Below, one piece after another: positions 47,703 to 60,020 of a DNA stretch of 64,000 nt. The stretch spans positions 1-64,000 of the forward strand of contig NC_009355.1 in the NCBI RefSeq assembly GCF_000092065.1, read 5' to 3'. Numbering within the stretch: the first letter of the stretch is position 1; each line of letters begins with the position of its first letter. The position numbers and the translations under genes were made by a program. Source of the stretch: Ostreococcus lucimarinus CCE9901 (taxonomy: Eukaryota > Chlorophyta > Mamiellophyceae > Mamiellales > Bathycoccaceae). The notes under the pieces were generated by a model that saw nothing but the letters and a program-made list of their open reading frames with translations, was not told the DNA's origin and made no database searches.

Positions 47703-48677
47703 ATGCCGCTCGAACTCGTCGACGCGGACACGCAGGTGGCGGGAAATCACGCGCACGGACGCATGGCGAAACAATCGCCGTGCGGGACGTGGTTTTACAA
47801 GCCCCACGTCGCGGGCGACGCGCGGAGCGCGGTAGAGTTTGCGTTTTACGCCGACGTTTCGAGAGAGGCGAAACTCGACGACGACGACGACGACGACGAC
47901 GCGGTGCCGCGCGAGCGCGTCGATGACGCGGTGCCGACGCCGAAGACGCCTGATGACGCGAACGACGCCGCGCGCGCGCTGCGAGCGTTCGTGTGCGCGC
48001 GGATACCGAGGTGTCCGGCGTCGCGCGCGAGCAAGACGCGAGGACGAAACGAGACGTTCGGGACGAGCGATGGGTTCGGGGATGGGTTAGACGTGGATGG
48101 GTACCTGAGATTGAAGAATTTGACGTTCGGATACGCGCGACCGTGCGTGATCGATCTGAAGATCGGCGTTCGAACGTGGGATGGGAAGCACAGCGCGGAG
48201 TATTTGGAGAAGCGAGCGAAATCAGAGGCGGGGACGACGCACGAGACGCTCGGTTTCAAGGTGTGCGGCGCGCAGACGTACGACGCGAGTGGTGCGCTGC
48301 AAAGGTTGTCGAGGGATGAATGTAAACGCATACGCATGAGCGAGGCGCTGACGAAGGAGACGTTGGAAAATTTCGTGCGCGATCCCGCGACCGGGGAGAG
48401 GAACGCGTGGTTTTGGCCGGCGCTTTTGAAGCAGTTGTTAAGCGAACCGCTCAGAGCCCTGTCGTATCGATTAGTCGGTACATCGTTGCTCGTCGTGTAC
48501 GAAAGTGGGAGCTTGGCGCCGTCAGAAATCGCGGGCGCGGTGTGCGTTCCAGAATCGAAATTGGAGGCTAGGTACATCGACTTTTGCCACGCCGTGCGTA
48601 AATGCGACGGCGAAGACGTGGATCATAATTTCGAGGGTGGGTTGAAACTGTTCCAGAGATTCGTCGAATCGATGTAG
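47703..48677 (+). CDS. IPK2: Inositol polyphosphate kinase, IPK2/IPMK-like
   Basis: Phosphorylates inositol trisphosphate and tetrakisphosphate. Predicted 324 aa from the ATG at 47703; one at 47673 adds ten residues. The signature PCVIDLKIG lies near residue 147 and is the P-x-x-x-D-x-K-x-G catalytic and inositol-binding motif. A later SLLVVYE and D-H-N-F provide the ATP and metal site of the lipid-kinase-like fold. A run of Asp (about residues 60-68) interrupts the N-lobe. Length and motif spacing fit the plant IPK2/IPMK branch. The downstream convergent gene begins 37 bp after the stop. Confidence 0.88.
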   Translation: MPLELVDADTQVAGNHAHGRMAKQSPCGTWFYKPHVAGDARSAVEFAFYADVSREAKLDDDDDDDDAVPRERVDDAVPTPKTPDDANDAARALRAFVCARIPRCPASRASKTRGRNETFGTSDGFGDGLDVDGYLRLKNLTFGYARPCVIDLKIGVRTWDGKHSAEYLEKRAKSEAGTTHETLGFKVCGAQTYDASGALQRLSRDECKRIRMSEALTKETLENFVRDPATGERNAWFWPALLKQLLSEPLRALSYRLVGTSLLVVYESGSLAPSEIAGAVCVPESKLEARYIDFCHAVRKCDGEDVDHNFEGGLKLFQRFVESM

Positions 48678-48714
48678 AAGTGCTAGAAACGATTAGCTAG
48701 ACGTAGGTTATGTA

Positions 48715-50844
48715 TCACGGGAGGTCACCGATCGCCTTAAACGCCTCTGACACGCGGATAAACATCCTCGTCGCCGATTTTCGTTCGCTCTCCGCCTTGT
48801 GCGTGTGCTTATCGGGATGCCACAACAGCGCGGCTCGGCGGTACGCCTTGGCTATTTCTTGCTTTGATGCATTCACGGCGACGCCCAGAGTTTTGTAGTG
48901 CTCGACTTGCACGTTACGTTCGCGTTGGATCTCAAAAACTCGCTGCGAGCGCTCGCGTTGGCGCTCGCGCTGCTCGTGTTCAAACCTGGCGCGACTCGCT
49001 TCTCTCTCGCGAGCCCAGTCTTTGCATACGCTGTGATCGGACGCGCGACAACCACATATCGAGCAAAAGCACACGATTTCTGGATTGTTTGCTTCGGTCT
49101 GCGGGAAGACGAGTTTGAATCCGGGGCACTCCGTGCACGTCTGACAGCCGACGCGTTCGGCGCCGGAGACGGCGTCGCATGTCGATTCGCAAACTGTTTC
49201 CTCTCGCTCTAGCGCAATCTGCACGCGCTCACCTAGTAGTCGCACGCGATGGCGTCGAGCGCAAGCTTCATCTTCCTTGCGAGTCTTTTCGATGCGTTCA
49301 AGACGCTCACGCTTGCGAAATTCCTTTTCGTTGCAATGGTTACTCGACTCACATCCACAACGTGCACATCGAGTGCCATCGCGGGCGAGCACCACTGCAT
49401 TGTACAAAGCCGTGTATTCTTCATTGTTCGCGTCGTGATTCGGCAACGGCGCGCGCTTCCATGAAGAAAATTTCGCGAAGGACGTGCACGCTTTGTCGCA
49501 AATCTTGCACGGACCGCGAAGCACACCTTCAGCGTCGGCGTCGCCCATCTCACCGCACGGTTCTTTAACCTTGAACAAATCGGCGAGAGAATCAACCTTT
49601 AACCCTGGCGGCTTGATCATTTTCACTTCCGTCGCTCGCCGTTTCGTCGCACCCGCGAGAACGATCTTCTCTGCGTTACGCTGTTGCTGGCGTGCAAATT
49701 GCTCTTCTTCCCATCTTTCGGCCCAGAGTTCATCTGCATCTTCGACTTCAGCAGCGTCCGTCACGGAGTCGGCGTGTTCGCGCTCGAATGCTTTAAACAT
49801 GTTCATACTATCTGCCATTCGCAGGTCGTCGTCCTGCTCGTCGGTATCTTCGCCGGCGACGACGCGCAATAATCGTGACATTAGCGATGACTCTTCCTCC
49901 TCTTCCTCCTCCTCCTCCTCCTCCTCCTTTTCTCTACGATTGGACATGGGCATAGAAACACCAACTGTGCTCGTCGCCGCATGCTTCATCGATACTTCGC
50001 TATCGACGTTGCGAATCGCGGTTTTTACCGGCCCGAGACGTTCGCACGTCGCCACTTCGACGCGAATGTCGCGCATCACGCGCTCGAGACGCGACAACAG
50101 CGACTTGGCTTCCTCGATCGACTGTTTTATCGTCAAACAGACGGAATCAGTATCCTCAAAGTCAGCAGGCGCGGGCGATGGCGTCGCCGTCGGCGGTCCC
50201 GCCGGTTTCGTTGGCGCCGGTTTCGTCCGCGGCGCGCGCGAGCGTTCGCACGCTTTCAACCCGTCTCGCGCCGTTTGTGACGTCGGGTCGAGCTTCAACG
50301 CGAGTTCGAATGATCTCTTGGCCACATCGGTGTTCCCCATCGCCAACGCCGCCGCGCCCACGCGCGTCCTCGCCTTGGCGTAATGCCCGTCGATGTCCAC
50401 CGCGCGCTCGGCGTCGCTCAGCGCCTGCGAATACTTGCCCATCTTCAAAAAGCACGCGCTACGATTGGAGTAACTCTTCGCATCCCCAGCCCTGCACTCG
50501 ATCGCCCGCGTGTAGTGCCCCACCGCCCGTTCGAACCGACCGTCGTCGAACGCGTCGTTCCCTCTCTCGCGCCAATCCGCGTTCTCGTCCACGGCGTGCT
50601 CCGCGCTCGCGCACCCGCACCTCGAGCAATTCGTCAGCGTCAAATCGTTGTGCGGATGCGCTCGCGTCTCCCCCGCGCTCGACGCGTCTCGCGCGTACTC
50701 ATTCGTGCGTTTCAAGTACCCCCCCGCGCACGCCGCGCCGCACCGCAGGCACTCGCCCCGGCACTTCCCGAACAGGTCCCGCGTCGTCTCGCGATTCGGT
50801 TCCAAGTGCGCCTCCGCGCGTCGTCCCGCGCGCGCGTCCATCAC
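48715..50844 (-). CDS. TPR and J-domain protein with three Cys/His zinc-like modules
   Basis: Predicted 709 aa, probably an Hsp70 co-chaperone. Domain order: Cys module 1 (residues about 28-85), three TPR-type repeats (about 90-205), a disordered acidic section with a Glu run, Cys module 2 (CKIC...CARCGCESSNH), Cys module 3 (CQTC...CSICGCRASDH), a coiled-coil-like Arg/Glu helix, and a C-terminal J domain (about 645-709) with the HPD tripeptide (WHPDKH). Each Cys module ends in C-x2-C-G-C-x2-[SA]-[ESD]-H/N, so the three are copies of one unit. TPR plus J recalls DNAJC7, but there the J domain follows the TPRs directly and no Cys modules exist. Confidence 0.85.
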   Translation of the reverse strand: MMDARAGRRAEAHLEPNRETTRDLFGKCRGECLRCGAACAGGYLKRTNEYARDASSAGETRAHPHNDLTLTNCSRCGCASAEHAVDENADWRERGNDAFDDGRFERAVGHYTRAIECRAGDAKSYSNRSACFLKMGKYSQALSDAERAVDIDGHYAKARTRVGAAALAMGNTDVAKRSFELALKLDPTSQTARDGLKACERSRAPRTKPAPTKPAGPPTATPSPAPADFEDTDSVCLTIKQSIEEAKSLLSRLERVMRDIRVEVATCERLGPVKTAIRNVDSEVSMKHAATSTVGVSMPMSNRREKEEEEEEEEEEEESSLMSRLLRVVAGEDTDEQDDDLRMADSMNMFKAFEREHADSVTDAAEVEDADELWAERWEEEQFARQQQRNAEKIVLAGATKRRATEVKMIKPPGLKVDSLADLFKVKEPCGEMGDADAEGVLRGPCKICDKACTSFAKFSSWKRAPLPNHDANNEEYTALYNAVVLARDGTRCARCGCESSNHCNEKEFRKRERLERIEKTRKEDEACARRHRVRLLGERVQIALEREETVCESTCDAVSGAERVGCQTCTECPGFKLVFPQTEANNPEIVCFCSICGCRASDHSVCKDWAREREASRARFEHEQRERQRERSQRVFEIQRERNVQVEHYKTLGVAVNASKQEIAKAYRRAALLWHPDKHTHKAESERKSATRMFIRVSEAFKAIGDLP

Positions 50845-50867
50845 CGCGCGCCTCGCGCTCGCGCTCG

Positions 50868-50965
50868 ATCGCGTCGGTCGCGTCGATCGCTCGGCTCGCG
50901 TCGATCGCTCGCGTCGCGTCGGTCGCGTCGGTCGCGTCGATCACTCGCGCGGCGTCCATCGCTCG
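50868..50965. repeat. Degenerate GTCGATCGC/GTCGGTCGC repeat tract
   Basis: Many GCGTCGATCGCTCG and GCGTCGGTCGC units in tandem, with interspersed variants. It lies between the divergent J-protein and FKBP genes and could be promoter or expanded low-complexity sequence. Confidence 0.7.
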
Positions 50966-51121
50966 CGAGGCGTTTTCGCCGTTTCTTTCCCATCGCGCGC
51001 GCGGTCGATCGGTCGACGACGTCAGCGTCAGCCCTATCGCGCGCGTCGCGATCGTCGCGCCGCACACGCGCGCGAGCGCGGTGGAAATCTCGGGTCTCGC
51101 GCGTCGACGCGCGCGCGAACG

Positions 51122-51820
51122 ATGCGCGGCGTCGCGGTGGCGCCGACGCGGTGCGCGACGCGCGCGCGCGGCGACGCGACGCGCGGCACGGCGACGCGCG
51201 CGGGACGCGCGACGCGACGGGGACGCGCGATGGCGCGGACGGGCGACGACGAGGCGGCGAACGCGAAGGCGAGCGCGAGCGCGGGGAAGAAGTGCGCGGC
51301 GGTCGTCGCGGGATGCGCGATGGCGCTCGCGATGGCGAGCGCGCGGGTCGCGGTGGCGGATTCGCTGCCGGATGAAGTCGACGTCAAGGTGCTGTGCGAC
51401 GCGGCGTGCGAAAAGCGGTTGGAGAGTCAAGAGTTTAAGACGACGAAGAGCGGGCTGAGGTACAAGGAAATCAAGGAAGGCGACGGGATGGAACCGCCGG
51501 TTGGGTTCCAGGTCGTCGTGGATTACATCGCCATGGATGAAAAGGGACGAATTTTCGATAACAGCTTGGCCAAGGGCAAGCCGAACGATATTCGCGTCGT
51601 CGACTGCGTGGGTTCGGGCGATTTTGATTCCTGCACCGTGATTCCGGGCATGGACGAGGGGCTGCTGACGATGAAGTCTGGTGGTGTTCGTAGGTTGTAC
51701 ATTCCGGGCGAGCTGTCGTTTCCGAAAGGGTTGGCGAGCGCGCCGGGTCGACCAAAGGTGCCGCCGTTTTCGCCAGTCGTCTTCGACGTCAATCTCTTGT
51801 ACATCCCGGGTTTCGATTAG
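51122..51820 (+). CDS. FKBP-type peptidyl-prolyl isomerase, probably thylakoid lumen
   Basis: Predicted 232 aa from MRGVAVAP at 51122. The N-terminus is Arg/Thr/Ala-rich (transit peptide), then a lumenal hydrophobic signal (about residues 58-78) ends in VAVA before DSLPDEV, which looks like the thylakoidal processing site; the pair before it is KK rather than RR. The FKBP domain follows with the V-V-V-D-Y strand, VIPGMDEGL and a final SPVVFDVNLL. Two Cys pairs (CDAAC; CVGSGDFDSC) could form disulphides as in FKBP13-type lumen proteins. Exact subfamily not fixed. Confidence 0.85.
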   Translation: MRGVAVAPTRCATRARGDATRGTATRAGRATRRGRAMARTGDDEAANAKASASAGKKCAAVVAGCAMALAMASARVAVADSLPDEVDVKVLCDAACEKRLESQEFKTTKSGLRYKEIKEGDGMEPPVGFQVVVDYIAMDEKGRIFDNSLAKGKPNDIRVVDCVGSGDFDSCTVIPGMDEGLLTMKSGGVRRLYIPGELSFPKGLASAPGRPKVPPFSPVVFDVNLLYIPGFD

Positions 51821-51901
51821 GAGGTTTCGCGTCATAATAACAAACATCAAAGTCAACATTACTCTCATATAAATTCGTTCCTATATGAAAAAAGTCGTGC
51901 C

Positions 51902-54223
<2,322 letters not shown>

Positions 54224-54291
54224 TGGACGCGATGCAATATAAATTAATATTCGCTGAAACAACGCGCGCGTCTCGTCGGCGCAACTCGCAC

Positions 54292-55746
54292 TCAGTGATC
54301 GTCGTGATCGTGGTCGTGGGGATGCGCCGGCGCGCCGCTCAGGAGAAATTTCGTGTTGGAGAAATCCTGCAGCAGCGGATTGTACCCGCTTCCGGTGACC
54401 GTGGCCGCGACGTCGGCGTAGTCCGTCATGAACTTTTTCGTCGTCACTATTGTACACAGCCGCGCGTTGGCGCGATGGGTGTTTTGACTTGACGTCGCGA
54501 AGTCGATCGCTCGCAACGTGTCAAAGCACGTCGGAAAGAAGACGTCAGCCGATCCCGCCAGTCGCTCGGGCAAGAGATATGTGTCGTGATCGTCGGTTTG
54601 CCCGCCCACGCGCTGAGTTGCGACGAGAGGCGCGTTCACGCCTTCGATGCGCACGTTTGGTAGGGTGTCGAAATCCGCCGCGATGAAACGATGGTTCGGG
54701 CGCTTGGCGTGCAACGTCTCCATGAGTTGCATCGAGCCAGTGGGAACGAACCATGTTTCGTCCCCGCTCGACGCCAAAGAAGTAAGCGCGCGACGAATCG
54801 AGTGCATGAACCCGCGTGGGTTGTACGCGCCACCATCACCGTCCACGGCTAAGTCTGCGGTCAAATCGATCGCCTGCAACGTTCTCTGAATCAACGCATC
54901 CGCGAGCGGTGCCTCGCGTTGCGCGAGCTCGCCGGTCGTCAAATTTCTCACTATTTCCGTTTGCATCCATTCACCTTCACCGCGTTTAGGCCGCCACACC
55001 CTGTCGTGTGGTAGGTTATCCAACACCTCGAGCGCGATGACGAAACAGGTCTCCTCGTTCGTCGCGCCCCACGTTTGGAGACTCGTCGCGTCGCCCACCG
55101 TCGCGTCGTGGACGTCATTCGCGTGTCCCGAACGCCGCACGCGGTTGAGCTGGTCATCACACAGCCTTTTACTAATATCAATCGACGTATACCTCATCTT
55201 TTCGTACACTTTCGGCGCCTCTCTTTTCACCGCGTCTAAAAATCCACTCGCAAACGTACCCGCGCCGCCGCCGATTTCGTACACACGCAACGGCTCCAAC
55301 GCCTCGTCATCGCCGCAATCGCCCCGATGCGTCTCTAATACATATCGCACCAACGCATCGGCGTAATGTGGGGCGAAGATCTCTCCCGGCGTCAACCATT
55401 GCGCGCCTAAACGCGCGTATCGCCGGTTGAGCTCGCCAAAGTAATCATCTTGTCCCCGTAGCGCCTTGAAATCGATCGCGCCTTCGTCCATCGTCCCCAC
55501 GGGCGCGCTCGTTTTGCGATCATTGGTAAAGTACCCTTTGTTCGGCGCGTACAGCGCGTCGTGGAGGTGCTCGCGCAGCAGCGTGCGCTTCGCCTCGGAC
55601 GGTTTCGTCTCGTTCGACGGTTTCGACCGACGCGACGACGTCGACGCCTCGCGCGACGCGTCGTTCGCGAGAAAGACGTCCGAACGCGCGCCGCGCGCGA
55701 GCAGAGATGTGATTTCTCGCGCTCGGCGCGCGCGACGCGCGAGCAT
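54292..55746 (-). CDS. MidA/NDUFAF7-family SAM-dependent methyltransferase
   Basis: Predicted 484 aa. The N-terminus is Arg-rich with Ala/Ser and few acids, as in mitochondrial presequences. After a segment with DYFGELNRRYARLGAQWLTP and FAPHYADAL, the SAM site YEIGGGAGTFASG follows, then the acidic-aromatic motif EVLDNLPHDRVW typical of the DUF185 family. In animals NDUFAF7 methylates an arginine of a complex I subunit and is required for its assembly. Orthology here is inferred; the intermediate part is divergent. Confidence 0.75.
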   Translation of the reverse strand: MLARRARRAREITSLLARGARSDVFLANDASREASTSSRRSKPSNETKPSEAKRTLLREHLHDALYAPNKGYFTNDRKTSAPVGTMDEGAIDFKALRGQDDYFGELNRRYARLGAQWLTPGEIFAPHYADALVRYVLETHRGDCGDDEALEPLRVYEIGGGAGTFASGFLDAVKREAPKVYEKMRYTSIDISKRLCDDQLNRVRRSGHANDVHDATVGDATSLQTWGATNEETCFVIALEVLDNLPHDRVWRPKRGEGEWMQTEIVRNLTTGELAQREAPLADALIQRTLQAIDLTADLAVDGDGGAYNPRGFMHSIRRALTSLASSGDETWFVPTGSMQLMETLHAKRPNHRFIAADFDTLPNVRIEGVNAPLVATQRVGGQTDDHDTYLLPERLAGSADVFFPTCFDTLRAIDFATSSQNTHRANARLCTIVTTKKFMTDYADVAATVTGSGYNPLLQDFSNTKFLLSGAPAHPHDHDHDDH

Positions 55747-55897
55747 CGCGCGCGGTGGCGACGACGACGGCGTCGATGACCAGTCGCGCGTCGCGCACTG
55801 GGGGCGTCGCGCTCGAGCGACGACGTCGACGAAGATTCGATCGACGATCGTGCGCGTCCGTGGAACGAATGAATGGTTCGTGCGAATGATGACAACA

Positions 55898-58330
55898 CTA
55901 AAGCTTCGAGCGGCGAATCTCCATCTTCGCTATGGTTTCTAAGTGCACCTCATCCGGCCCGTCGGCGAGGCGGAGGGTGCGGGCGCCGGCGTAGAGACGG
56001 GCAAGAGGAGTGTCCTGACTCACGCCGGCACCGCCGTGGATTTGGATGGCGGCGTCGATGACGGAAAGCGCTGCGGCCGGTGCGGCCACTTTACAGGCAG
56101 CCACGGCGCCTCGAGCGAGTTTGATACCTCGCGCGTCGAGTTCGTGCGCGGCTTGCAGCGTGAGCAATCGAGCGCCGTCCAGCGTGACGCGACATTGACC
56201 GAGTCTTTGGAGTACTGCCCCGTTTTCCGCGAGTGGTTTGCCGAAGGCGACTCGAGATTTTGCTCTCGCGCTTGCGAGTTCCAACGCGCGCTCACCCATG
56301 CCGATCAATCGCATGCAATGATGTAATCGTCCCGGACCCAGACGACCCTGGGCGATTTCAAAACCGCGCCCTTCGCCGAGTAATATGCTCGCCGCGGCGT
56401 CGACGCGCACATTGGTGAACGTCACCTCGGCGTGTCCGTGCGGGGCATCGTCGTACCCGAAAACGGTCAACGGACGAACGACGCGCACGCCCGGGGCATC
56501 CATCGGACACAGCACCATGCTCTGTTGGCGATGCTTCGCCACGCCCGATCCATCTTTTGCGGTTTTGCCCATGAAAATAATAACCTTACACCTCGGATCG
56601 CACGCCCCCGAGGTCCACCATTTGCGTCCGTTCAAGACGTAATCTGATCCTTCGCGCGCGATGGCGCTCTCGATGTTCGTCGCGTCCGAGCTCGCGACTG
56701 CGGGCTCGGTCATGGCGAAGCACGATCGTATTTCACCGGTGAGCAACGGGCGCAACCATCGCTCTTGCTGCTCTACCGAGCCGTATCGCAACAAAACCTC
56801 CATATTGCCCGTATCAGGCGCAGAACAATTGAATGCCTCGCTCGCCCAAACACTCGCGCCCATGACTTCGGCGAGATACGCGTATTCGAGATTCGTCAGT
56901 CCTGGACCCGCGAACAGCGTCGACTCTTCGCCGTCGTTGGGGCGAATTTTCAATAGCGCCGCGCTGTCGAGGGGCAGCCACAAGTTCCACAACCCAGCGC
57001 TTTTAGCCGCAGTCTTCAATGATTCCACCGCGGGCGATACGCTCCATCGTTCAGGCGTGATGGCGTGCGCCTCGAGTTCTTCCTCCGCCTTGTACACGTG
57101 CGCGTGCATGAAGTGCTTGAGCTTGTTCAGCAACGACGCCGCTTTGGCGCTCGGCTCAAATCCTACCGCGGTAGCTGACGTCGTTTCCGAGCGATGCGCG
57201 AGATCGTTGACACCCCGCGGCACGTTCGCACCCTTAACCACCAATAACGCGCGCCTGGCGAAGACGTCTACGAGCTGTCCCATTTCGTGCGCGTTTGCAC
57301 TCGACGCGTTGCCTTGCATCGCGCGCGCGCGCACCCCAGCGAGAATCGCAGCTCCTCGAAACAATGAAAGCGCGATATAAAACGGCCACGTCGTCGAGGC
57401 GCCTTCCGTCATAGGGTTCGGAAGCCCGCTTGCGCGCGACCAAGAGCGCACGTACGCGCCGACGTCTGGTACGCCTCGCGGTAAATTCGCGGGGTCCAGC
57501 GTAGGGTAGAGCTCCAACCCGGGAGGCAAATAATAAGGCAAACAATTGAACGCCACATCCGCGTATGGCGCACCCAGAGTGCTCAATTCCCAATCTAAAA
57601 CCGCCAAAACGTCGACTTGGTCGTCGCCGTTCGAGCGCGCGCGACTCAGGACCAAGTTGTCCAATCGAAAGTCGCCGTGCACCAACCGCCCGCTAATCTC
57701 TTTCGCCGGCGCGTTCGAGCGCAGCCAAGCGATCAAAGTCATCATGGATTCTTCTGCGTGTACGCCGACCCCCGGTCCCACGCTCGCTTCGTACTGTTTC
57801 GCCCACCGTTCCGTCTGTCGCTCGCCGTAGCGCTCGGCTTTACCGAAATCGCCCAACCCCACCGCGCGCGGGTCCACCGCGTGCAGCGTCCCGAGCGTTC
57901 GCGCCATCTTCTCGTACACCGCTCCGCGACGACGCTCCGAGCATTCCTCCATGCGCGGTTGCAAATAAATATCCCCATCGACGTAAGACATGACGTAAAA
58001 GGCCTCGCCCAGCACGCGCGCGTCCTCGCACAGCGCGAGCGCGTCGGGCGTCGGCACGTTCGTCGTACGCAGCGCCCGCATCACGGCGTATTCGCGCTCG
58101 ACCGCGTGCGCGGACTTCAGCAACGTTCCCGCCGGTTTCTTTCGCACGACGTACGTCCCGCAGACGTCACCGCGGCGCGTCAGCGCGAGGATCTTATACG
58201 TCGGGTTCGACTGTCCGTGCGCAAACTGGTCGACGTCGAGCGACGCGCACGCGCGAGGGAACCCGGGTACGCGCGCGCGACAGAAGCGCAGAAGCGCGGT
58301 CTCGTCGATCGGGTGGCGACATTTCCCCAT
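55898..58330 (-). CDS. IBR3: APH/acyl-CoA dehydrogenase fusion, IBR3/ACAD11-like, peroxisomal
   Basis: Predicted 810 aa from MGKCRHP at 58330. The open frame starts at 58444, but that leaves 19 bp to the upstream same-strand gene. The first half is an aminoglycoside-phosphotransferase/choline-kinase-like fold with [18 protein letters not shown] and VLDWELST. The second half is an acyl-CoA dehydrogenase with [15 protein letters not shown] and GRKWWTSGA, and the Arg-rich helix near the end. The C-terminus is SKL, the canonical peroxisomal targeting signal. In Arabidopsis IBR3 acts in peroxisomal conversion of indole-3-butyric acid; the animal relatives are ACAD10/11. Substrate in this alga is unknown. 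Confidence 0.93.
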   Translation of the reverse strand: MGKCRHPIDETALLRFCRARVPGFPRACASLDVDQFAHGQSNPTYKILALTRRGDVCGTYVVRKKPAGTLLKSAHAVEREYAVMRALRTTNVPTPDALALCEDARVLGEAFYVMSYVDGDIYLQPRMEECSERRRGAVYEKMARTLGTLHAVDPRAVGLGDFGKAERYGERQTERWAKQYEASVGPGVGVHAEESMMTLIAWLRSNAPAKEISGRLVHGDFRLDNLVLSRARSNGDDQVDVLAVLDWELSTLGAPYADVAFNCLPYYLPPGLELYPTLDPANLPRGVPDVGAYVRSWSRASGLPNPMTEGASTTWPFYIALSLFRGAAILAGVRARAMQGNASSANAHEMGQLVDVFARRALLVVKGANVPRGVNDLAHRSETTSATAVGFEPSAKAASLLNKLKHFMHAHVYKAEEELEAHAITPERWSVSPAVESLKTAAKSAGLWNLWLPLDSAALLKIRPNDGEESTLFAGPGLTNLEYAYLAEVMGASVWASEAFNCSAPDTGNMEVLLRYGSVEQQERWLRPLLTGEIRSCFAMTEPAVASSDATNIESAIAREGSDYVLNGRKWWTSGACDPRCKVIIFMGKTAKDGSGVAKHRQQSMVLCPMDAPGVRVVRPLTVFGYDDAPHGHAEVTFTNVRVDAAASILLGEGRGFEIAQGRLGPGRLHHCMRLIGMGERALELASARAKSRVAFGKPLAENGAVLQRLGQCRVTLDGARLLTLQAAHELDARGIKLARGAVAACKVAAPAAALSVIDAAIQIHGGAGVSQDTPLARLYAGARTLRLADGPDEVHLETIAKMEIRRSKL

Positions 58331-58463
58331 CGCGCGCGTCGAAGTATGGGAACCGCGTTGGAGCGTGGTTTGGTTTTGCTTGTTATTACTCGCGACGGCG
58401 ACGGCCGCTACGAAAGTCTTGGTTGGCGCGCGAGCGGCGTGCATAGATAAGTGTGAAGAGATA

Positions 58464-59558
58464 TCAATCGTCTTCTTCTTGGAGCAAGAGATAGTAGGCG
58501 AACGCGCACAAGCCGATGAAGGCGAACGGCGCGGCGCCGGCGCCGTATTCTTGCTTTTTGACGTTGCGGAACGAGTTGCGATCGAGCGCGCCAGAATACT
58601 TCTTGCGCTGCGCCGGCGCCGCCGCGGGCTTGGGCTTTGCGGTAGCCTTCACCTTGGACCCGGATTTCTTCGCCGCGTACGATTTCTTCGCCGTCGATCG
58701 CTTGCTCTTGGCGGCGTACGGAGACGGCGCGTCGCGGTTGCGGAACGCTTCGAGTTCAGCCTCCTTCTCCTCGGGCGTCTTTGATCGAAGCGCCTCCATG
58801 CGCTCACGCTGCGCGTCACGTCTCGCGCGCGCCGCCGCGGTCTCTTCTTTCGCTTGGCGCGCTCTGGCTTGCAACAGTTCGCGTTGCGCCGCCCGTCGAG
58901 CCTCCACCGCCGCCATCGCCGCGGCGTCTCTCTCCTTAATCTGCGCCCGCAACTTCGCTTGCCTCTCGGAATCTCTCGATTGCACCTCCGCTTGTACCTT
59001 GGCCAACCGCGCCGCGTTTTCCTCGCGCTTCTGTTGCGCCCTCAACGTCGCGTCGCTCGGCCCGTTCGCGCTCGGCGCGCTCGTCTTCGTCTTCGTCTTC
59101 GTCTTCGTCTTCGTCGATCCCCCATCGTTCGCGTCCGCGCCCGCCCCGACGAGCGCGCGCCAATTCCACGATTCAAACTCCTTCAAATCCTTATCGTCCT
59201 CAAGCGCCGGCGCGACGGATTCTTCCGAGTCCTCCACCGCCCTCGCGTACAGCGTCGCCGCGTCGAGCGTCTCCGCGCTCGCGTCCCCCCCCGCCTCCTC
59301 CGCGCGCGCGTCCCCGACGCTCGACATCGCCAGCGCCGCGCTCGCGACGACCGCCGCGACGTCCCGCATCGTCCATCGCGCCTTTTCGTCCTCCCACCGT
59401 CCCGCGCGCGTCACCGCGCGTCGCGTCTCGTCGGCATTCGCATTCGCGTTCGCGTTCGATCGATGAATCCGACGCGTCGATTTCGTCGTTCGTCGCGCGC
59501 CGGACGCGCGTCCCGCGTCGGCGACGCCGCGCGTCGTCGCGCGCGTCGTCGCCCGCAT
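58464..59558 (-). CDS. Probably plastid-targeted coiled-coil protein with C-terminal membrane helix
   Basis: Predicted 364 aa. The N-terminal about 60 residues are Arg/Thr/Ser-rich (transit peptide) with a NANANANA repeat. A hydrophobic stretch near 65-85 ends in A-R-A-E, resembling a lumenal signal with an AxA site. A TKTKTKTK repeat (near 150) precedes a long Ala/Arg/Glu coiled coil (about 165-270), then a Lys-rich stretch and a final hydrophobic helix (about 340-358) before EEDD. Function unknown; tail-anchored or thylakoid-membrane protein is plausible. Confidence 0.65.
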   Translation of the reverse strand: MRATTRATTRGVADAGRASGARRTTKSTRRIHRSNANANANADETRRAVTRAGRWEDEKARWTMRDVAAVVASAALAMSSVGDARAEEAGGDASAETLDAATLYARAVEDSEESVAPALEDDKDLKEFESWNWRALVGAGADANDGGSTKTKTKTKTKTSAPSANGPSDATLRAQQKREENAARLAKVQAEVQSRDSERQAKLRAQIKERDAAAMAAVEARRAAQRELLQARARQAKEETAAARARRDAQRERMEALRSKTPEEKEAELEAFRNRDAPSPYAAKSKRSTAKKSYAAKKSGSKVKATAKPKPAAAPAQRKKYSGALDRNSFRNVKKQEYGAGAAPFAFIGLCAFAYYLLLQEEDD

Positions 59559-60020
59559 CCCGATCGTCGCTCGCCCTCGCGCGTCGCGACGCGTCGGCCG
59601 ATGTCGTCACCGGACGCGATCGTTCGCCGTTCGAGCGCGGTCGGTCGGTCGTTCGGTCGCGCGCGCGCGTCGCGTCGCGTCGTCCGTCGCGCGCGCGGGC
59701 GATCGCGCGCGGCGATCGGCGCGACGCGACGCGCGCGACCGCTCGCGATCACGCGTCGCGCGTCGCGCGCCGCGCGCGAATCTCGAGCCGGCGCCGTCGC
59801 GCCGGCGCGGCGTCCGGCGCGCGCGCGCGTCGCGACGACGCGACGTACGCGACGTTGGCGCACGCGAGGAGGGCGAGCGCGGCGTACGCGGCGCCCTTGC
59901 CCGGCGGGCGCGCCCGCGCGAGGACGTACCCGAACGTCGCGCCGTCCGTCGCGCGCGCGCGACGACGTGACGACGCGACGACGCGACGACGCACGACGCG
60001 ACGCGACGACGCGACGCGCG
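59559..60020. other. Divergent spacer, low-complexity CG-rich
   Basis: This 462-bp stretch separates divergent genes. Sequence is dominated by CGCGCG, GACGACGCG and related tracts. Long open frames on both strands are compositional and no gene is supported. Confidence 0.6.

Noticed and set aside
58331-58444. Earlier start of the IBR3-like protein at 58444
   Set aside because: It would leave only 19 bp to the upstream same-strand gene and would add a presequence incompatible with a protein targeted by C-terminal SKL.
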